Assembly: GCF_015694465.1 (NCBI RefSeq)
Contig: NZ_JADQDO010000002.1
Coordinates: 372,001-436,000, forward strand
Reading direction: 5' to 3'
Length of the DNA: 64,000 nt
Source: Microvirga alba
Lineage (GTDB): Bacteria; Pseudomonadota; Alphaproteobacteria; Rhizobiales; Beijerinckiaceae
In this document: piece by piece, positions 44,534-52,776 of the stretch
Numbering within the stretch: position 1 is the first letter of the stretch
Layout of the letters: every line of letters starts with the position of its first letter
Program-made: the position numbers and the translations under genes
The notes under the pieces: generated by a model
Seen by the model: only the letters and a program-made list of their open reading frames with translations
What the model was told of the DNA's origin: nothing
Databases searched by the model: none

Positions 44534-45319
44534 TCATTTCGGCTGCATGCGCAGCGCGCCGTCGAGGCGGATCGCTTCGCCGTTGAGCATGTCGTTCTCG
44601 ACGATGCTCCGGACGAGCTGCGCATATTCCTCCGGCCGTCCGAGGCGCGAGGGAAACGGCACGTTGGCTTCCAGCGCCTTGCGATAATCCTCCGCGATGC
44701 CCTCGAAAAGCGGCGTGTGGAAAAGCCCCGGCATGATCGTCATGACCCGGATGCCGAAGCCCGACAAGTCGCGGGCGACGGGGAGCGTCATCCCGAGCAC
44801 GCCGCCCTTGGAAGCCGCATAGGCCGCCTGCCCGATCTGCCCATCCTGCGCGGCAACGGAGGCCGTGTTGACGATCACGCCGCGCCCGCCATCCGCTGTT
44901 ACCGGATCGAGCCCGGCCATGGCGGCGGCGCTCTTGGCGATCATGCCGAAGGTGCCGATGAGGTTGATCTCGACCGTGCGGCGGAAGGAGGCGAGATCGT
45001 GCGCGATCAATTCGCCGGTCTCACGCTTCTTGGTCACTGTGCGCTTTCCCGGCGCGATGCCGGCGCAGTTGACGAGGATACGCTCGACGCCATGAGCCGC
45101 GCGCGCCTTCGCGAGCGCCGCGTCAACGGAGGCCTCGTCCGTCACGTCCGCGAGGCAGAAGATCGCGCCGATCTCACCTGCCAGCGCCTCGCCACGTTCT
45201 GCGTTCAGGTCGAAGATCGCAACCTTCGCGCCGTGAGAGGCCAGCATGCGGGCGGTTGCCCCGCCGAGACCGGATGCGCCGCCTGTGACAATGGCTGCCA
45301 TAGATTCGTCGAGCTTCAT
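44534..45319 (-). CDS. SDR oxidoreductase, 3-hydroxyacyl-CoA dehydrogenase type (HSD10-like)
   Basis: 261-residue short-chain dehydrogenase with an intact active site: cofactor loop TGGASGLG, NCAGI, Ser in VNTASVAAQDG, and YAASKGG. The overall pattern, including VPFPSRLGRPEEYAQLV and the C-terminal LDGALRMQPK, matches the type II 3-hydroxyacyl-CoA dehydrogenases (17-beta-HSD10 group), which oxidise short branched 3-hydroxyacyl-CoAs. It lies about 3 kb outside the catabolic island and has no TTCCGC palindrome, so a link is not supported. Transcribed divergently from the DUF1232 gene. Confidence 0.92.
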   Translation of the reverse strand: MKLDESMAAIVTGGASGLGGATARMLASHGAKVAIFDLNAERGEALAGEIGAIFCLADVTDEASVDAALAKARAAHGVERILVNCAGIAPGKRTVTKKRETGELIAHDLASFRRTVEINLIGTFGMIAKSAAAMAGLDPVTADGGRGVIVNTASVAAQDGQIGQAAYAASKGGVLGMTLPVARDLSGFGIRVMTIMPGLFHTPLFEGIAEDYRKALEANVPFPSRLGRPEEYAQLVRSIVENDMLNGEAIRLDGALRMQPK

Positions 45320-45418
45320 GGGTTTCCTCTCGCGCGTAGCGATGATGCGATGTCTTTAAGATATACGCCGGCGCGGACAAACGAGATTGTTGCAAGATTG
45401 TCGAAGGAGAAAGACCGC

Positions 45419-45796
45419 ATGAGCGAGGCATTGACGAAGCCTTTCAGCAAGGCTGAGATGGACGCCATGCGCCAGGCAGTCCGCGATGAGGAAGGCGTCA
45501 CCCGCAAGTTCTGGGCCAAGCTGAAACGGGTCGGAAGCCGCATCCCCTTCGCCGAGGAGCTTTTGGCCGCTTTCTATTGCGCCACCGACCCGGCGACCCC
45601 GAGACGGGTGAAACTGATTCTCATGGGCGCGATCGCCTATTTCGTGCTGCCGACCGACGCCATCCCCGACATCCTGCCGCTCATCGGCTTCGCGGATGAT
45701 GCGGCCGTGCTGGCGGCAGCGATCGCGCAGGTTTCGGGCTCGATCACGGAGCAGCATCGCGCAAAGGCGCGGGATACTTTGCACAGCCAGGCCTGA
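45419..45796 (+). CDS. YkvA/DUF1232 family membrane protein
   Basis: 125-residue protein of the DUF1232 (YkvA) family. A charged N-terminal region is followed by AFYCATDPATPRRVKLILMGAI and the family hallmark YFVLPTDAIPDILPLIGFADDAAVL. Function unknown; members are probably membrane-associated hairpin proteins. AAGGAG precedes the start at 45419; the open frame far upstream (44717) is antisense to the SDR gene and not used. Confidence 0.9.
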   Translation: MSEALTKPFSKAEMDAMRQAVRDEEGVTRKFWAKLKRVGSRIPFAEELLAAFYCATDPATPRRVKLILMGAIAYFVLPTDAIPDILPLIGFADDAAVLAAAIAQVSGSITEQHRAKARDTLHSQA

Positions 45797-45899
45797 CATG
45801 CTCCGCGCACGCGAGAATCGATGACCGGGAAGCACCCTGTAATGGCGATAGAATACACGAAACAACCTTGGGTCGAGGCAACTGGACGTTGTTTCCTCT

Positions 45900-45923
45900 G
45901 CGGAATCTAAGGAAATATTCCGC
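45900..45923. repeat. GCGGAAT–N10–ATTCCGC inverted repeat
   Basis: Seven-base perfect arms at 45900–45906 and 45917–45923. The arms equal the half-sites of IclR operators A–C but in the opposite relative orientation and with wider spacing. Confidence 0.6.
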
Positions 45924-45977
45924 TATATTTTCTCATTTATCTTCTTGCGTCACCATTTTATACGTTATATAGTTCTT

Positions 45978-46076
45978 TTCGTGAGACGTTGAGTCTTGCT
46001 TTTCACTTATGCCTTTGAACCAAAAATCATCATTTCAAAGCACCTGGAGGCCGCTGTTGCGGCCTCTTTTATTTTT
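45978..46076 (+). ncRNA. Candidate small RNA ending at an intrinsic terminator
   Basis: A −10-like TATATA at 45966–45971 with CTTGCG 16 bases upstream (45944–45949) would start a transcript near 45978. It would end at the GC stem 46047–46066 followed by TTTTATTTTT. The ~100-base product is AT-rich with unpaired CAAAAATCATCATTTC-like stretches before the terminator, a layout typical of trans-acting small RNAs. No family was recognised. A short frame from 46009 reads across the terminator and is not convincing. Confidence 0.45.
46047..46076 (+). terminator. Strong intrinsic terminator without an upstream protein gene
   Basis: Eight-bp stem GAGGCCGC / GCGGCCTC with a 4-base loop, followed by TTTTATTTTT on the plus strand. 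The nearest plus-strand gene ends 250 bases earlier, across AT-rich promoter-like sequence. Confidence 0.85.
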
Positions 46077-46107
46077 GTCCCCATGGATCGCGCTCCCACG
46101 CCACCTT

Positions 46108-46146
46108 TTCGACGCATCGGACCCGCACAAGCGCGGGTGCGTCGAA
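46108..46146. repeat. Bulged hairpin upstream of ialB
   Basis: TTCGACGC (46108–46115) pairs with GCGTCGAA (46139–46146), and ACCCGC (46121–46126) with GCGGGT (46133–46138), leaving a 5-base bulge on the left arm. It lies about 150 bases before the IalB gene; a role is unknown. Confidence 0.5.
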
Positions 46147-46293
46147 GGGTGGGACCCTCCTCACCCGGGCTGTCCCCAGCTGTCCTCCTTGTCGGGGCAC
46201 AATCCGCACGGGAACCGGAGACCCCGGTGGCGGATCGTGCTTTAACGGACATGGTGAAGAGTTCTTAACCATCTCGTGTGTAGGCTTCGCTTC

Positions 46294-46971
46294 ATGATTC
46301 TCGCATCTCTTCAGCGCGGCTTGGCCGCGGGCATCATCTCCGCCGTTTTCCTTATCGGGGCCGGGCCTGTTCAGGCGCGGACTCAGGTCGCGCAGGCCAA
46401 GACTCCGGCCAAGACGCCCGCCAAACCGGCGGCAGCGTCGAAGGCCAAGCCTGCGGCCGCGGGCGCGGCGGTCGGGGCAGCGGCGGCAACGGCAGCCAAA
46501 CCCGCTCAGGCGGCGACGGGCCCCGGCGGCGCGGCGCTTCTGGCGTCCTACGGCGATTGGGGCGTCTATACCGCCCAGTCCGGACGCTCGAAGATCTGCT
46601 ACGCCCTGAGCCAGCCGAAGGAACGGCTGCCGAAGAACCTGAGCCGCGACCCGGCCTATCTCTTCGTGTCCTTCCGCCCGGCGGAAAACGTGAAGAACGA
46701 GGTCGCGCTCGTCCTCGGCTTTGCCGCCAAGGACAACGGTCCCTCGAACGCCGCCATCGGCACCACATCCTATGCGCTTCTGACCAAGGCGACGAATGCG
46801 TGGCTCAAGAACCCGGCTGAGGAGACTCAGGCCATCGCCACCATGTCGAAGGGCCAGAACGTCCTGGTGAAGGCGCAATCGGCCCGAGGCAACCAGCTCA
46901 CCGACCGCTATTCGCTCAACGGCTTCGGGCCGGCGCTCGAGCGCGCGCGCAAGGAATGCGCCCAACAGTGA
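46294..46971 (+). CDS. Invasion-associated locus B (IalB) family protein
   Basis: 225-residue exported protein. A signal peptide (about 1–28) precedes a long Ala/Lys/Pro-rich linker (about 30–78), probably an extended periplasmic tether, and then the IalB domain (about 80–222). The domain includes YGDWGVYTAQSGRSKICYALSQPKER and NGFGPALERARKEC. Two cysteines, in KICYAL and KECAQQ, could form a disulfide. The family is named from Bartonella erythrocyte invasion but is common in free-living Hyphomicrobiales, where its role is unknown. The start at 46294 gives the best signal peptide. A short hairpin (46976–46999) follows the stop. Confidence 0.9.
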   Translation: MILASLQRGLAAGIISAVFLIGAGPVQARTQVAQAKTPAKTPAKPAAASKAKPAAAGAAVGAAAATAAKPAQAATGPGGAALLASYGDWGVYTAQSGRSKICYALSQPKERLPKNLSRDPAYLFVSFRPAENVKNEVALVLGFAAKDNGPSNAAIGTTSYALLTKATNAWLKNPAEETQAIATMSKGQNVLVKAQSARGNQLTDRYSLNGFGPALERARKECAQQ

Positions 46972-46975
46972 TTTC

Positions 46976-47001
46976 AGGCGAAGCGCTGCCGTTTCGCCTT
47001 T
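46976..47001 (+). terminator. Weak hairpin after ialB
   Basis: AGGCGAA at 46976–46982 pairs with TTCGCCT at 46993–46999, followed by TT. Placed five bases after the stop codon; the short T-run makes termination uncertain. Confidence 0.45.
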
Positions 47002-47136
47002 GAGAATCATTGTGTTTCAAGGCCCACGGGCGACCTCTGCGGCCTCCCCGTACGAAATTGCGTTGAGCCCTCACGTTTCCGACGCAATCGTGCTATACGA
47101 GCCGCTCGTTCCCTTCCAACCAAGGCGTGATTTCCC

Positions 47137-48489
47137 ATGGCGACGGCGCTCGACATCGCCAAGCTCAACCCCAATGCGGTCCCGCTGACCGTAACCGATT
47201 CCGCGCGCGCTGCCGGCCAGGAGGCTCTGTCGCAAGAGACTCTCTCGATCGAGAAGACGGCCGAGATCAATGTGGTCGCGGGCGCGTCTCCCGGCGGCGG
47301 TTCGCTCGTCGGCCTGACCCGTGATGAGCTGAAGGACAGCCTTGCCAAGATCGGGGTGCCCGAGCGCGAACAGAAGATGCGCGTGGCGCAGCTCTGGCAC
47401 TGGATCTATTTCCGCGGTGCGAAGCACTTCGACGAGATGACCAATGTAGGCAAGCCCTTACGTGCGGCGCTCTCGGAGGCCTACACGCTCGCCCGTCCCG
47501 AGGTCGTCTCCGAACAGGTATCGAAGGACGGCACCCGCAAGTGGCTGATCCGCATGCCCTCGACCGGCCCCTTCGACAAGGGCGCGGAGATTGAGTGCGT
47601 CTATATCCCCGAGGTCGATCGCGGCACGCTGTGCGTATCGAGCCAGGTCGGCTGCACGCTGACCTGCTCCTTCTGCCACACGGGCACGCAGCGTCTTGTG
47701 CGCAACCTGACCTCCGCCGAGATCGTGGCGCAGCTCGTGGTCGCCCGCGATTGCATCGGCGACTGGCCGGATGCGACGCCGCCGGAAGGTGCGCAAGAGA
47801 AGGGACTTTTGCCGACCGATGGTGGACGCTTCGTGTCCAACATCGTGTTCATGGGCATGGGCGAACCGCTCTACAACACGGACAACGTGGTTGCCGCCAT
47901 CAGCGTCCTGTCGGACAACGAGGGCCTCAGCCTCTCGCGCCGCCGCATCACGGTCTCCACCTCCGGCGTCGTGCCGCAGATAGAGCGTTTGGGCGCGGAA
48001 GCGAACACCATGCTGGCGATCTCGCTCCACGCCGTGCGCGATGATCTGCGCGACGAACTCGTGCCGATCAATCGCAAATACGACATCAGGGAACTTCTCG
48101 ACGCCTGCCGCGCCTATCCCGGCCTGTCGAACGCCCGCCGCATCACGTTCGAATACGTGATGCTGAAGGACGTGAACGATTCGGATGCCGATGCGCGCAA
48201 ACTCGTACAGCTGCTCAAGGGCATTCCGGCCAAGATCAACCTGATCCCGTTCAATCCCTGGCCCGGCTCGAAATACGAATGCTCGGATTGGGAGCGCATC
48301 GAGCGCTTCTCCGAGATCGTCTATCGCGCCGGCTACGCCTCCCCCGTGCGCACCCCGCGCGGCCGCGATATTCTGGCGGCCTGCGGCCAGCTCAAGAGCG
48401 AGACGGAAAAGCTGCGCGCCCGCGCCCGCATGATGCTCGAACAGGGCATCGGAGCGGAAGGGGTGTATGCGTTGGGGGATGGGGAGTAA
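47137..48489 (+). CDS. rlmN: 23S rRNA A2503 / tRNA A37 C2-methyltransferase
   Basis: 450-residue radical-SAM methyltransferase. The iron-sulfur motif CX3CX2C is Cys173, Cys177 and Cys180 in [14 protein letters not shown]. The catalytic methyl-transfer cysteine is Cys416 in [23 protein letters not shown] and [21 protein letters not shown] follow the family. It modifies A2503 in the ribosome's peptidyl-transferase centre and A37 in some tRNAs. The ~55-residue N-terminal extension, rich in Thr/Ala, is common in Alphaproteobacteria. Confidence 0.97.
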   Translation: MATALDIAKLNPNAVPLTVTDSARAAGQEALSQETLSIEKTAEINVVAGASPGGGSLVGLTRDELKDSLAKIGVPEREQKMRVAQLWHWIYFRGAKHFDEMTNVGKPLRAALSEAYTLARPEVVSEQVSKDGTRKWLIRMPSTGPFDKGAEIECVYIPEVDRGTLCVSSQVGCTLTCSFCHTGTQRLVRNLTSAEIVAQLVVARDCIGDWPDATPPEGAQEKGLLPTDGGRFVSNIVFMGMGEPLYNTDNVVAAISVLSDNEGLSLSRRRITVSTSGVVPQIERLGAEANTMLAISLHAVRDDLRDELVPINRKYDIRELLDACRAYPGLSNARRITFEYVMLKDVNDSDADARKLVQLLKGIPAKINLIPFNPWPGSKYECSDWERIERFSEIVYRAGYASPVRTPRGRDILAACGQLKSETEKLRARARMMLEQGIGAEGVYALGDGE

Positions 48490-48510
48490 GACGACGGAAC
48501 GTCCCCTTTC

Positions 48511-48630
48511 ATGGGAAAACATTTTTTCCTGCCCCTTGCCGCGTTGTCCGGCGCGATCTGCGGCTGGATCTATTGGGTCATTGCAATAAGGCGGACGATT
48601 GAAAGCCCCCGTGCTATAGCTAGCCCATGA
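48511..48630 (+). CDS. Small single-span membrane protein, probable C-terminal paralogue fragment
   Basis: 39-residue frame encoding one hydrophobic span (FFLPLAALSGAICGWIYWVI) with basic residues after it. Its stop overlaps the next start by four bases (ATGA), which suggests translational coupling. GAICGWIYWVIAIRR resembles GAVAGFVYWLIAGRD, the C-terminus of the 159-residue protein encoded next. It may be a genuine small protein or the remnant of a tandem copy. The ribosome-binding site is weak. Confidence 0.5.
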   Translation: MGKHFFLPLAALSGAICGWIYWVIAIRRTIESPRAIASP

Positions 48631-49106
48631 TCCGCTGGCTTCTCCTCATCCCGTTCGCGCTCCTCATCGCCATCGGCGCCAGCAGCTTCTTTCTTTTCAT
48701 TGCCTCCATCATCGACCCGGTCATGGCGAACCTGACCGGGGAGACGCTGTTCGTCGGGTTCTGGGGATTCTTCGACGCGATCTTCTCCTCGGACGATCCC
48801 GGATCGGTCGTGGCGGACGCCCTTTCCGATGTCGGGCGTCTGATCTTCACCCTCCTCGTCTTCCCGGCCCTTCTCGTCGCCATCGTGGGCGAAGTGATTC
48901 GCGCGCGCAGCTACCTCTGGTATGCGGGCGCGACCGGCGTGCTGACGGCGGCGGTGCCATGGATCCTGCGTGGCTCGGCGCGCGTCGCCTCACCGGGCGA
49001 ACTGCACGTGAGCCTGGTCCTCGGTCTGACGGGGGCCGTGGCGGGATTCGTCTATTGGCTGATCGCCGGACGGGACACCGGCGCAGACCGTCAGGCGCCA
49101 CGCTGA
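48627..49106 (+). CDS. Uncharacterised membrane protein
   Basis: 159-residue protein with about four hydrophobic segments (roughly 4–28, 35–52, 70–92 and 125–145) joined by short acidic and basic loops. The last segment ends in AVAGFVYWLIAGRD, a pattern I associate with uncharacterised Hyphomicrobiales membrane proteins. No catalytic motif is visible. Coupled to the preceding 39-residue frame by an ATGA overlap; convergent with the LysE-type gene. Confidence 0.75.
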   Translation: MIRWLLLIPFALLIAIGASSFFLFIASIIDPVMANLTGETLFVGFWGFFDAIFSSDDPGSVVADALSDVGRLIFTLLVFPALLVAIVGEVIRARSYLWYAGATGVLTAAVPWILRGSARVASPGELHVSLVLGLTGAVAGFVYWLIAGRDTGADRQAPR

Positions 49107-49149
49107 TTCCCCCCCCTTGCCGGGACGGCAGGGGTGGAGGGAAAGCAGC

Positions 49150-49800
49150 CTACCGCGCCGCCGTCGCCAGAATTTTCACCGCGAAGGCCGAAAACAGCCC
49201 GGCGAAGGAATAGTCGATCGCCCGCATCACCTTCGGGCGGCGGCGCAGCAGCGCGATTACCTTGTCCGCGCCCAGGATCATGATGGCTGCCATCGGCGCG
49301 GTCAGCGCGATGAAATAAAGCCCGAGGAAGACAAGCTTCTCCGCCGCATTCGGATCACCCGCCTGCACGAATTGCGGCAGGAAGGTCACGAAGAACAAAA
49401 CGACCTTGGGATTCGTCAGGTTGATCCCGACACCCACGAAAAAGGTCCTCCAGATCGACACCTCGGCCTTGTCGTCCTGCTTCAGGTTGAGCGCCGAGCC
49501 GTGCCGCACGGCGTCGATGGCGAGCCACAAAAGATAAAGCGCGCCGACGATTTTCAGCACCATGAAGGCGGTGACGGAGGCGGCAAGCAGGGCCGACAAG
49601 CCGAGCGCGGCGAGCAGGGTGTGGAAGCAGCATCCCGTCATGGCGCCCAGCATCGAAGCGATGCCCGCCCTGCGGCCGCCCGCCATGGTCTTGGCGAGAA
49701 ACAGGCTCATGTCCGGCCCGGGCGTGATGAACAAGACCGTGCAGGCGAGCGAATAGGTCAGCAACGTGCTGAGATCGGGCAGGAAAGTCATCTCTTTCAT
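49150..49800 (-). CDS. LysE/RhtB-family amino-acid exporter
   Basis: 216-residue inner-membrane protein with about six helices. The family signature is LFITPGPDMSLFLAKTMAGGRRAGIASMLGAMTG near the N-terminus, and GVGINLTNPKVVLFFVTFLPQF is in the middle. RhtB-type members export homoserine, threonine, leucine or related molecules; the substrate here is not predictable. Its start is about 135 bases from the divergent lemA gene. Confidence 0.93.
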   Translation of the reverse strand: MKEMTFLPDLSTLLTYSLACTVLFITPGPDMSLFLAKTMAGGRRAGIASMLGAMTGCCFHTLLAALGLSALLAASVTAFMVLKIVGALYLLWLAIDAVRHGSALNLKQDDKAEVSIWRTFFVGVGINLTNPKVVLFFVTFLPQFVQAGDPNAAEKLVFLGLYFIALTAPMAAIMILGADKVIALLRRRPKVMRAIDYSFAGLFSAFAVKILATAAR

Positions 49801-49935
49801 CCAAGCGTGGCAATAATGGGGGAGGTGCGCGTTGATGGCACTCTATCACCGGAAAAACCGCTTGGCGAAACCGGATCGTTGCCCCATGTCATGGGGACTT
49901 GCGCCTCAGCCGGATGTGAATCGAGGATCGTGATC

Positions 49936-50538
49936 ATGCCAAGGTTTTTCCCTCATCGGCTGCGCGCCGCTCTGATAGGGCTGGGTCTGGCCCTCGGCCT
50001 CTCCGCCTGCGGCATCAACAATGTGCCGACCCTCGAAGAGAAGTCCAAGTCCGCCTGGAGCGAGGTGCAGAACCAATACCAACGCCGGAGCGATCTGGTT
50101 CCGAACCTCGTCGAGACCGTGAAAGGCTTCGCGCAGCAGGAGCGTGAGGTGCTGACCCAGGTGACGGAGGCCCGCGCGAAGGCGAGCCAGATCAAGGTCG
50201 ATGCCTCCACCGTGACCGACCCGGAAAAGTTCCGCCAGTTCCAGGAAGCGCAGAATCAGCTCTCCGGCGCATTGGGCCGGCTGCTCGCCACCGTCGAGCG
50301 GTATCCGGAGCTGAAATCGAATGCCAACTTCCTCGCCCTGCAATCGCAGCTCGAGGGCACGGAGAACCGCATCGCGGTGGCGCGGCGCGATTATATCGAG
50401 ACCGTGCGCGCCTATAACACCGAGCTTCGCACCATTCCCGGCCGCTGGATCGCCGCCGTCCTCTATCCCGACGCCAAGCCCATGGAAACCTTTACCGCGA
50501 CCGCAGGCTCCGAACGGCCGCCGGCGGTGAAGTTCTAG
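49936..50538 (+). CDS. lemA: LemA family lipoprotein
   Basis: 200-residue protein with a lipoprotein signal: LSAC lipobox at residues 22–25, Cys25 being the predicted lipidation site. It then has the LemA helical domain (SAWSEVQNQYQRRSDLVPNLVETVKG, QVTEARAKASQI, NFLALQSQLEGTENRIAVAR and RDYIETVRAYN). LemA proteins occur with TPM-domain proteins, as here, in an apparent membrane-quality or stress module of unknown mechanism. The start at 49936 gives the complete signal; the frame runs far upstream as an antisense artefact of the LysE gene. First of a three-gene operon. Confidence 0.93.
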   Translation: MPRFFPHRLRAALIGLGLALGLSACGINNVPTLEEKSKSAWSEVQNQYQRRSDLVPNLVETVKGFAQQEREVLTQVTEARAKASQIKVDASTVTDPEKFRQFQEAQNQLSGALGRLLATVERYPELKSNANFLALQSQLEGTENRIAVARRDYIETVRAYNTELRTIPGRWIAAVLYPDAKPMETFTATAGSERPPAVKF

Positions 50539-50542
50539 TCGA

Positions 50543-51397
50543 ATGGGCGCGATCACGCGCTGGCGTCCCTCCCCCTTACCGGGAGGGATCGAGGATGAGG
50601 GTCGGAAAGTCGGAGCGGCTTGCGGGATCCGGTGGGAGGGAAAGTGCACAGCGCTTCTCTTCGCGCTCCTTCTCCTCCTCATCCCCCTCGCTGCCCTCGC
50701 CCAAACCTTCCCGCCGCTCTCAGGCCGCGTGGTCGATGCGGCCAACCTCCTGAAGCCGGAGCAGAGGGCGGCGCTCGAGGCCAAGCTCAAGGCTTACGAG
50801 GACAAGACGAGCGATCAGGTGGTCGTCGCCACCGTACCGTCTCTCGAAGGCTACGAGATCGAGGATTACGGCAACCGCCTCTACCGCCAATGGCAACTCG
50901 GCCAGAAGGACAAGAACAACGGCGCGTTGCTTCTCGTCGCGCCGAAGGAGCGCAAGGTGCGCATCGAGGTCGGCTACGGGCTGGAGGGCGCGCTGACCGA
51001 TGCGCTCTCCAAGGTCATCATCACCACCGCCATCGCGCCGCAATTCCAGAAAGGCGATTTTGCCGGCGGCATCAATGCGGGCACCGACGCCATGCTTTCG
51101 ATCCTGACCGGCGATGCGGAGGAATGGCAACGCCGGGCGAAAGTTCGCGAGGATGAAAGCACGCCGATCGATCCGTTCATCACCTTCCTCCTCTTCCTGG
51201 TCGTCGTCTACACGATCCACCGTATGCTCAATGCCAGCAACACGAATGTCCGTTCAGGCGGTCGCCGCGGCGGCGGCTGGATCATTCCGATGGGCGGCGG
51301 CGGCTGGTCCAGTGGTGGCGGGGGATGGTCCGGCGGCGGCGGGTTCTCGGGCGGCGGCGGCTCGTCCGGGGGCGGCGGCGCCTCGGGGAGTTGGTAG
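50543..51397 (+). CDS. TPM-domain protein, YgcG-like, with glycine-rich tail
   Basis: 284-residue protein. A hydrophobic signal (about 36–53, LLFALLLLLIPLAALAQ) is followed by a TPM domain (~57–200, with FPPLSGRVVDAANLLKPEQR and VRIEVGYGLEGALTDA). Then come a membrane segment (~212–228) and a Gly/Ser/Trp-rich C-terminus. TPM proteins (YgcG, and plant TLP18.3 in photosystem II repair) have a reported acid-phosphatase-like fold. The only start codon in frame is 50543, which puts ~34 residues, encoded by a REP-like repeat, before the signal peptide. It starts four bases after the lemA stop. Confidence 0.88.
   Translation: MGAITRWRPSPLPGGIEDEGRKVGAACGIRWEGKCTALLFALLLLLIPLAALAQTFPPLSGRVVDAANLLKPEQRAALEAKLKAYEDKTSDQVVVATVPSLEGYEIEDYGNRLYRQWQLGQKDKNNGALLLVAPKERKVRIEVGYGLEGALTDALSKVIITTAIAPQFQKGDFAGGINAGTDAMLSILTGDAEEWQRRAKVREDESTPIDPFITFLLFLVVVYTIHRMLNASNTNVRSGGRRGGGWIIPMGGGGWSSGGGGWSGGGGFSGGGGSSGGGGASGSW
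50564..50640. repeat. REP-like repeat overlapping the 5' end of the YgcG-type gene
   Basis: TCCCTCCCCCTTACCGGGAGGGA is an inverted repeat, followed by GAGGATGAGGGT and a second GGTGGGAGGGA block. It matches the C/T–G/A REP-like palindromes seen near 10.6, 33.8 and 58.5 kb but here lies inside coding sequence. Confidence 0.6.
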
Positions 51398-51398
51398 A

Positions 51399-52007
51399 AT
51401 GATCTCGGCAGAAGACCATGCCCGCCTGACCGGTGCGATCCGCGAGGCGGAGAGCCATACGGCGGGCGAGATCGTCGTGGTGGTGGCGGAACAGGCGAGC
51501 AATTATCGGTCGATCCCGGTCGTCTGGGCGCTGCTCGGCGCACTCCTCACGCCCTGGCCGTTGATCTGGATCACGAATTTAAGCGCCGCGCGCATCTTCT
51601 CGGTGCAGCTCGTGGTCGCGTTCCTGCTCAGCCTGTTTCTGTCCTGGCCGAGCCGGCGTTTCTCGCTCGTTCCGCGCTTCATCAAGCGCACCCGCGCCCG
51701 CGAGGCGGCGGCACGGGAATTCATCGGCCGAGGACTGACCCGCACCCGGGGACGGACCGGCGTGCTGATCTATGTCGCGCTGGCCGAGCACCATGCCGAG
51801 ATCATCGCCGATACGGGCATCGCGGACCGGGTCGAGGCGAGGGCCTGGCAAGAGATCATCGACGCGCTCACCACCGCGATCAAAAACGGCCGGATCAGCG
51901 ACGGGCTGTTCGAGGCGATTCAACGTGCGGGCGCATTGCTCGCCCAACACGCGCCGCCGCAAGCCGACGACGTGGATGAATTACCGAACAAGGTGATCGT
52001 GCTCTGA
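51399..52007 (+). CDS. TPM-domain integral membrane protein
   Basis: 202-residue second TPM protein of the operon. The N-terminal half of the TPM domain (EDHARLTGAIREAESHTAGEIVVVVAE) is followed by two membrane helices (about 42–82) inserted before the rest of the domain (GVLIYVALAEHHAEIIADTGIADRV). It starts one base after the stop of the YgcG-type gene. The lemA–TPM–TPM order is a common bacterial unit; the two TPM proteins may act as a pair with LemA at the inner membrane. Confidence 0.9.
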   Translation: MISAEDHARLTGAIREAESHTAGEIVVVVAEQASNYRSIPVVWALLGALLTPWPLIWITNLSAARIFSVQLVVAFLLSLFLSWPSRRFSLVPRFIKRTRAREAAAREFIGRGLTRTRGRTGVLIYVALAEHHAEIIADTGIADRVEARAWQEIIDALTTAIKNGRISDGLFEAIQRAGALLAQHAPPQADDVDELPNKVIVL

Positions 52008-52748
52008 TCAGAGGCCGCGGCTCTTCGCGGCTCCGAGAATGACGCCGGGCCTGTCATCGGTCGAGGTCTGCAGCAGCACGACATAGCCATCCGCATCGCC
52101 GCGCGCAGCGGCAAGCGGCACCTCGAAGCGAGCGGAGCCGCCGCGCCATTCGCCGACGCGGGTCATGCCGCGCACCACGTTGACATAGGTCACGGTGCGG
52201 CCGCCGTTCTCGCCCCTGCCGATGGGCACGGTCTTCGCGCGCAGGACAGGAAGCACCCACACCTCCGCGTCGCGCGCCGCGGTCTGGACGGCCCCGTCGA
52301 TCGAGATCGTGACCGCGCCGTTCTGCTCCTTCAGCTCCACATCGACAGGCAGATGCGTGCGGCCCGCGGTCGTTTCCTGGATCGACCTTTCGATGCGCGC
52401 CCGGTCCGAGCCGATGCAGGGCTTCGTGCCGTTCACGATCATCTGCGGAGTATAGACCTGCCGGTCGCTGCGGGCCTGGGCATAGGACTTCTGCCGCTCG
52501 GTGAAGGCCGCATGCGCCAACGTGTCCTTCCAACCGAGATAGTCCCAGTAATTGACCGGGAAGGACAGGGCGACGATGTCGGGTTTTCCCGCAAGCTCCG
52601 CCAACACGGCGTCCGCCGGCGGGCAGGACGAGCAGCCCTGGCTCGTGAACAGCTCGACGACCGCGCGCGGCGGCTCGGCCCAAGCAGGCTGCATGACAGC
52701 GGCGGCAACAGCGACAGCCGCGAGATAATATTTCAGGCGTGAACCCAT
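52008..52748 (-). CDS. DUF1223 thioredoxin-like secreted protein
   Basis: 246-residue exported protein. The signal peptide is residues 1–24 (ending MQPAWA). It is followed by the DUF1223 hallmark VVELFTSQGCSSCPPADAVLAEL with a CxxC (CSSC), then LSFPVNYWDYLGWKDTLA and YTPQMIVNG. The fold is thioredoxin-like, and a periplasmic redox role is plausible but unproven. It could start at 52766, six residues earlier. The stop abuts that of the plus-strand TPM gene. Confidence 0.9.
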   Translation of the reverse strand: MGSRLKYYLAAVAVAAAVMQPAWAEPPRAVVELFTSQGCSSCPPADAVLAELAGKPDIVALSFPVNYWDYLGWKDTLAHAAFTERQKSYAQARSDRQVYTPQMIVNGTKPCIGSDRARIERSIQETTAGRTHLPVDVELKEQNGAVTISIDGAVQTAARDAEVWVLPVLRAKTVPIGRGENGGRTVTYVNVVRGMTRVGEWRGGSARFEVPLAAARGDADGYVVLLQTSTDDRPGVILGAAKSRGL

Positions 52749-52776
52749 GATGACGCCATGGAACACGAAACCGCGC

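Larger units (their letters stand above)
45797..46293. other. Intergenic region with candidate small-RNA locus
   Basis: 497 bases without a credible protein gene. The left half is strikingly AT-rich against the surrounding GC-rich DNA. It holds an inverted GCGGAAT/ATTCCGC pair (45900–45923), promoter-like boxes near 45944 and 45966, a strong intrinsic terminator at 46047–46076, and a second structured element at 46108–46146. Confidence 0.7.

Noticed and set aside
51300..51395. Short G-rich tandem repeats as a CRISPR or minisatellite
   Set aside because: They encode the glycine-rich tail of the TPM protein in frame; units are irregular and there are no spacers.
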